This document shows, one piece after another, positions 7,271 through 10,376 of a stretch of DNA of 10,376 nucleotides. This DNA is from Dehalococcoidales bacterium (lineage in GTDB: Bacteria > Chloroflexota > Dehalococcoidia > Dehalococcoidales > UBA2162): NCBI GenBank assembly GCA_020343555.1, contig CP070800.1:796487-806862 (forward strand), in the 5' to 3' direction. The notes below the pieces were generated by a model, which was given only the letters and a program-made list of their open reading frames with translations, searched no databases and was not told the DNA's origin. Both the position numbers and the translations under genes were made by a program. Position 1 is the first letter of the stretch; each line of letters starts with the position of its first letter.

Positions 7271-8368
7271 TCAGCTAACGAGATCCAGTTCTTTTTGAAG
7301 TATGTCTGAAATTTCGTTCAGATATCCGAAAGCCTTTTCAACCAGGATTTCTTCTACAGAGAGGTCTACCTCTACGACTTTATCCGGTCGTACATCATCA
7401 CTCGCTCCTACCTGCCCGATGTTCTTCAGACAGCATCGAGCCGGAGCCAGAAGCGCCTGGCTGGCAATCGTCTTCAGTGATAAACCTGTATTATCGGATA
7501 TCACTTGCCAGTATTCGAGCAGCAGATCGGCAAGACTCTGCGGTGTATGTACGCTTAGATTGTCGGAATCGGTCGGTACAATTCCCCAGCAGATAATTCC
7601 TCCCTTATCAATAAACCTGGATACTGAATCGGCATATCCCTTAGGCATCAATTGCATCTGGTAGGCATCGAAAGAAAGCAGGTCGACTCCAATCTCAAGG
7701 AGGTATGTCAGATTCACGTTGGCACACAGGTGCAATGCCCGGATACTCTCCAGACCGGTTAAAAAGCCTTGGTAGTCCTTTCCTGCCTGAACATCGCTGT
7801 ATCCGGACAGACCACTGAAAACCCAGCTCAATCCCGGTTCGTCCAGCCAGACGAATGCATTTTCATTTTTTCCTTTTAACTCACGATTTTGGATGTTGAT
7901 TTTCCTCATTATGAAATCGTACAGTATTGTCTTGACACTATCGTTATAAATAATAGGTCGTTTGTTTTCGTCGACTACCTTGAAACCAAAACTGACCGGT
8001 CCGATCAGCTGACCTCTTATGGCACTAAACTCATCCAGTTTTTCTTCGAGAAAACGGTGATAGACCACGGAATACATTTCACTCAATGAGAAAGCTTTCG
8101 GATCTTCCATTTTCAGCGAATAGTCTTCCAGTTCTTTTTCAAACCTTGAAGTCTCGAAAATCAGCCGGCTTTTTTCTTCATCGACGATAATACCGGGAAA
8201 ATGCTGGGAAAACTGGGCATACATATCTTCGTAATAACTCACGTGGGGCAGTTGAGGCCAGAATGGAATATCCAGGCTTAACGTGAGTTGTAAAGCTCGT
8301 TCTATATCACGATGTGGCATTATCCCCATAGCCGTTGTTTTACAGTTCCCTTTAAACACTTTCGTCAT
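7271..8368 (-). CDS. MetE/UROD-fold protein, probable methyltransferase of unknown substrate
   Basis: The 365 residues resemble the catalytic C-terminal domain of cobalamin-independent methionine synthase without its N-terminal folate domain. The N-terminus reads TTAMGIMPHRDIERAL (11-26) then IPFWPQLP (34-41), in place of the usual GS(F/Y)P opening. LDEPGL (175-180) matches the MetE DEPA motif. H213-L-C215 matches the zinc HxC motif, and R311-C312-C313-L-K matches the C-G-L-K zinc cysteine. Where MetE has a zinc-ligand Glu, this protein has D234 (LSFDAYQ). A role as a core methionine synthase, or another thiol methyltransferase fed by a corrinoid protein, is possible. It is not clearly any of the named Mes families. 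The frame stays open to an ATG at 8428, overlapping the divergent gene. The ATG at 8368 is preferred because homology begins soon after and a TATAAT lies at 8398-8393. The site before it (AGGA) is weak and close. Confidence 0.75.
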   Translation of the reverse strand: MTKVFKGNCKTTAMGIMPHRDIERALQLTLSLDIPFWPQLPHVSYYEDMYAQFSQHFPGIIVDEEKSRLIFETSRFEKELEDYSLKMEDPKAFSLSEMYSVVYHRFLEEKLDEFSAIRGQLIGPVSFGFKVVDENKRPIIYNDSVKTILYDFIMRKINIQNRELKGKNENAFVWLDEPGLSWVFSGLSGYSDVQAGKDYQGFLTGLESIRALHLCANVNLTYLLEIGVDLLSFDAYQMQLMPKGYADSVSRFIDKGGIICWGIVPTDSDNLSVHTPQSLADLLLEYWQVISDNTGLSLKTIASQALLAPARCCLKNIGQVGASDDVRPDKVVEVDLSVEEILVEKAFGYLNEISDILQKELDLVS

Positions 8369-8392
8369 CAATCCTAACAAGTTTTGAGTTCC

Positions 8393-8398
8393 ATTATA
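8393..8398 (-). promoter_or_regulatory. Candidate -10 box for the MetE-like gene
   Basis: A perfect TATAAT lies on the minus strand at 8398-8393. Transcription would begin near 8386, about 18 nt before the preferred ATG at 8368. No recognisable -35 is found at the right distance. A TG directly abuts the box but lacks the spacing of a true extended -10. It would exclude the longer frame starting at 8428. Confidence 0.35.
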
Positions 8399-8452
8399 CA
8401 TAAAAGTGAACCATAGCAGGTGAAACATTCTTCGAATGACATGCGGCTTAAA

Positions 8453-8481
8453 TTGACCACTATTTATCCAACCTGTATTAT
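8453..8481 (+). promoter_or_regulatory. Sigma70-type promoter for the MFS gene
   Basis: TTGACC (8453-8458) and TATTAT (8476-8481) are spaced by exactly 17 nt, each matching consensus at five of six bases. This is the best promoter in the window. Transcription would start near 8488, leaving about 13 nt before the ATG at 8501. It lies inside the longest open frame (GTG at 8420), which argues that the true protein starts at 8501 with a very short leader. Confidence 0.6.
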
Positions 8482-8500
8482 TTCAATAGATCCATTCATA

Positions 8501-9709
8501 ATGTCTATTATCAAGCGCCTGCAAACCAGAACCGGTATTACCGGAGAAATGACGGCCGTCCTGGCTGTCATGGGACTTACTACCCTGGCAATGAGCCTGC
8601 CCAACCCGGTATTACCGCTGTATCTGACTTCCATTGGTATCGGACCGGCACTGCTGGGAACGATGCTTTCGGTATCCATGTTCGGTATGGCAATCGGCGA
8701 GGCTGGGTGGGGATGGCTGGCAGACAGGACAGGGATAAGACTCGCCATGATTACCGGCACTTTTTTCACCGGTCTTTCCGTCCTGATGTTCGTCTTCACA
8801 CAGAATGTTCCCGTTATCTTCGGCATATTCTTTGTCTGGGGATTCCTGCGTTCTGCGGTATTCGGTCCCATACGCGGCTATATTGGAACGGCTGCTCCTC
8901 CCGATAAAAAAGCCACCTTCATGGCTCTTTCAGCCGTAATGCTGTCGGCTTCCGGCAGCCTGGGAGCCCTTCCCAGTGGTTTCCTTGTCTATTCCCTTGG
9001 TTACCATTCCGTTTTTTATACCTCGCTTGGTGTGTCGATTATCGCGGGAGTAATAGTGCTGACCGGACTGAAAACCACTAAGATCTCTTCTGAAGACATG
9101 ATCGAGGAAGAGACGTCGGAAGATAAACCTTCAAAAGAAAAATTCAACTTGTTTTCTCTGACACCGATGTGCGTGGTAACAGCACTGAGATTTTTCGGGC
9201 TGGGCTGCATGATGACATTCCTCCCGCTCTTCGCCACCGAGGAAGCTGGTGTTGACATCACGCTGGTGGGGGTACTTTTTACCATAGGAGGACTGGCTAA
9301 CGTCGCCTTGACCGTTCCCACCGGGATCCTGGCCGACCGGCTGGGCAAGAAGAACATCATGATAGCAGGTATGATAGTATCGGCTGGAGCCATGGCGGGA
9401 ATCGCGTACTCAGGGAATTTTTCACTACTGGTTATATTCATGATCCTCAACAGCCTCGGGATGGCGCTCTTCAGCCCGGCAGCACTCGGACTGCTTTCGG
9501 ATTCGGTTCCCCGGAACAGGCAGAGTACCGCGATGGGCTTCTACGGCGGCATCTGCGAGAATGTGGGGATCCTGGCAGGTTCGGCGCTGGGAGGAGTTAT
9601 CTGGGACACCCTCAATCCGCAATCTACCTTTATTACCGGAGCGATAGCCTGCGGACTGGGCGCGGTACTCTGTATTACCTTTGTAAAAAATGTACGGGTA
9701 AGAAGATAG
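8501..9709 (+). CDS. Major facilitator superfamily transporter
   Basis: This is a cytoplasmic-membrane secondary transporter, most likely an exporter of the drug:H+ antiporter type, with substrate unknown. From the ATG at 8501 it has 402 residues, typical of 12-helix MFS proteins. Motif A-like loops occur in both halves: GWLADRTGIR (71-80, between helices 2 and 3) and GILADRLGKK (275-284, between helices 8 and 9). A charged central loop (about 191-216, rich in Glu, Lys and Ser) separates the two six-helix bundles. The frame extends upstream to a GTG at 8420, but those 27 codons are polar, overlap the divergent neighbour and contain the promoter, so the later start is chosen. No Shine-Dalgarno sequence is visible before 8501, consistent with a near-leaderless message. 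It is divergent from the MetE-like gene, which may hint at shared regulation. Confidence 0.88.
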   Translation: MSIIKRLQTRTGITGEMTAVLAVMGLTTLAMSLPNPVLPLYLTSIGIGPALLGTMLSVSMFGMAIGEAGWGWLADRTGIRLAMITGTFFTGLSVLMFVFTQNVPVIFGIFFVWGFLRSAVFGPIRGYIGTAAPPDKKATFMALSAVMLSASGSLGALPSGFLVYSLGYHSVFYTSLGVSIIAGVIVLTGLKTTKISSEDMIEEETSEDKPSKEKFNLFSLTPMCVVTALRFFGLGCMMTFLPLFATEEAGVDITLVGVLFTIGGLANVALTVPTGILADRLGKKNIMIAGMIVSAGAMAGIAYSGNFSLLVIFMILNSLGMALFSPAALGLLSDSVPRNRQSTAMGFYGGICENVGILAGSALGGVIWDTLNPQSTFITGAIACGLGAVLCITFVKNVRVRR

Positions 9710-9787
9710 GGCTTTCGTTAAACAAATGAAGGCTAAGACAGTTTCAGTATGACTCACGCACAATCATCGAGAGATGACGATTTATAT

Positions 9788-9886
9788 AGATTGCTTCGGT
9801 TCGCCTGTTGACGGCGAATCTCGCAATGACACTTCGATTGTCATTACGAGGAGACTCGCCTAAAGCGAGTCGACGTGGTAATCTCT
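9788..9886. repeat. Inverted pair of palindromic interspersed repeats, GTCATT(G/A)CGAG family
   Basis: Two imperfect copies of a repeat of about 45 bp face each other. One reads from 9830 down to 9788 and begins GTCATTGCGAG; the other reads 9840-9886 and begins GTCATTACGAG. Both end in (A/T)AATCT or CAATCT. They are separated by 9 nt (ACTTCGATT). Each copy is a hairpin in its own right: TTCGCC/GGCGAA (9800-9805 with 9813-9818) in the first, and GACTCGC/GCGAGTC (9853-9859 with 9865-9871) in the second. No coding frame is present. The motif matches a palindromic intergenic repeat that I recall from many environmental bacterial genomes. Confidence 0.65.
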
Positions 9887-9900
9887 ACAAATCAATAAGC

Positions 9901-10029
9901 CGTCATCCTGAGTCCCGGTATAATTGGGACGAAGGATCTCGTCGTAGTATGGAATAATGCCAACGTACAGGCATAAACAGGAGTTTTACAGCATCGAGAC
10001 GAGGTATTTCGTTTCGCTCAGAATGACAC
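9901..10029. repeat. Inverted pair of palindromic interspersed repeats, GTCAT(C/T)CTGAG family
   Basis: A second repeat family follows directly. One copy runs 9902-9944 (GTCATCCTGAG ... AAGGATCTCGTCG), with inner stem GTCCC (9912-9916) and GGGAC (9926-9930). The opposite copy reads from 10028 down to 9995 (GTCATTCTGAGCGAAACG ... CCTCGTCTCG). About 50 bp of unrelated sequence lies between them. Together with the preceding pair, these repeats fill most of the gene-free gap from 9710 to 10062. They could act as transcript ends for the MFS gene, for which no other terminator is visible. Confidence 0.6.
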
Positions 10030-10062
10030 AGCTCTTCAGTTTCGAAGGAATAACCTTTTCTT

Positions 10063-10098
10063 GAAAAAAATAATCCCGCCTTCGTTAGGCGGGATTAT
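10063..10098 (-). terminator. Rho-independent terminator of the pilin-like gene
   Basis: ATAATCCCGCC (10070-10080) pairs perfectly with GGCGGGATTAT (10088-10098) around a 7-nt loop. On the minus strand the 11-bp GC-rich stem is followed by an uninterrupted run of T (complement of A at 10070-10064). This is the classical intrinsic terminator form. It lies 50 nt after the stop of the minus-strand gene at 10149, so it ends that transcript. Confidence 0.9.
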
Positions 10099-10148
10099 CT
10101 TAAAGGAGGACTGAAGATTACCTCAGGCTATTCCTTTATTGTTAATGT

Positions 10149-10376
10149 TTAGGGGCAACCCGATTGAGTAACGGTGCCATTTGCGGATATGGTATATGAA
10201 CACCCGGTCTTGGTTGTGTTGTCGCTTTCGAGACCAACCATGAAATCGGAGAGATAAGCTGTTCCATCGACCGAGTCATCAGAATCATCTGAACTCCACT
10301 CAGACATAATATCCGATGTTCCACCAATCGGAAAGTAATCTATCTGATTTGAATCAGCTTTAACCATCACAGCCAT
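10149..10376 (-). CDS. C-terminal part of a type IV pilin/pseudopilin-like protein (runs off right edge)
   Basis: The last 75 codons of a minus-strand gene are present, ending with TAA at 10149. The frame is open at the window edge, and the ATG there is probably internal. The visible part is soluble and acidic (SEWSSDDSDDSVDGTAYLSDFMVGL). It finishes with TGCSYTISANGTVTQSGCP, with cysteines at residues 59 and 74 of the fragment. A C-terminal cysteine pair around beta strands is typical of the disulfide-bonded D-region of type IV pilins. The AVMVKADS...LSDFMVGLESD...TGCSYT pattern resembles pilins I recall from Dehalococcoidia. The diagnostic N-terminal leader with G-F-T-(L/x)-x-E would lie outside the window, so the assignment stays provisional. 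Such proteins build surface filaments or secretion pseudopili. The gene ends its unit, with a strong terminator 50 nt downstream. Confidence 0.65.
   Translation of the reverse strand: MAVMVKADSNQIDYFPIGGTSDIMSEWSSDDSDDSVDGTAYLSDFMVGLESDNTTKTGCSYTISANGTVTQSGCP

Noticed and set aside
9710..10062. CRISPR array
   Set aside because: The repeats are inverted, imperfect and of two types, without regularly spaced direct copies, so they do not form an array.
10102..10109. AAAGGAGG on the plus strand, resembling a ribosome-binding site
   Set aside because: No ATG, GTG or TTG follows at a suitable distance with an open frame, and the site lies between a minus-strand stop and its terminator.

Overview
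The window looks like chromosomal DNA of an anaerobic bacterium of the Chloroflexota, most likely Dehalococcoidia. This is inferred from gene content, not proven. Supporting signs are a split two-subunit pyruvate carboxylase (pycB-pycA), a dihydropteroate synthase with a divergent first loop, a MetE/UROD-fold protein of a type I associate with anaerobes, a pilin tail of the kind seen in that class, and palindromic intergenic repeats. No plasmid, phage, transposase, tRNA, rRNA or CRISPR signal was seen.

Layout, left to right. Positions 1-317 (minus) hold the first 105 codons of a cupin gene that runs off the left edge. Positions 318-864 carry no gene, but contain a candidate promoter with a dyad for the cupin gene, a nested inverted-repeat element (503-685) and a weak promoter candidate for folP. 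folP (865-1731) and a MATE-family efflux pump (1924-3312) follow on the plus strand, separated by a leader that may encode a 35-residue peptide. The two genes have no obvious functional link.

A minus-strand block spans 3343-8368. In transcription order it has a MetE/UROD-like protein (8368-7271), a 228-bp spacer with nested inverted repeats, pycB (7042-5315), pycA (5322-3835, overlapping pycB by 8 nt and starting with TTG), a 14-bp intercistronic hairpin and a short beta-carbonic-anhydrase-like gene (3744-3343). PycA needs bicarbonate to carboxylate the biotin on PycB, which then makes oxaloacetate from pyruvate. A carbonic-anhydrase-like protein directly downstream would fit as a bicarbonate supplier. 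That link is an inference from gene order and motifs.

An MFS transporter (8501-9709, plus) diverges from the MetE-like gene across a compact promoter region. In this region the longest open frames overlap, so both starts are placed further inside. Positions 9710-10062 hold no gene but contain two pairs of inverted, palindromic interspersed repeats. The right end holds a textbook Rho-independent terminator (10098-10063, minus) behind the C-terminal 75 residues of a probable type IV pilin or pseudopilin (10376-10149, minus), which runs off the right edge.

I see no clearly new multi-gene system. The points most worth following are the carbonic-anhydrase-like gene beside pycBA, the atypical metal-site residues of the MetE-like protein, the structured spacer upstream of pycB, and the two families of palindromic repeats.
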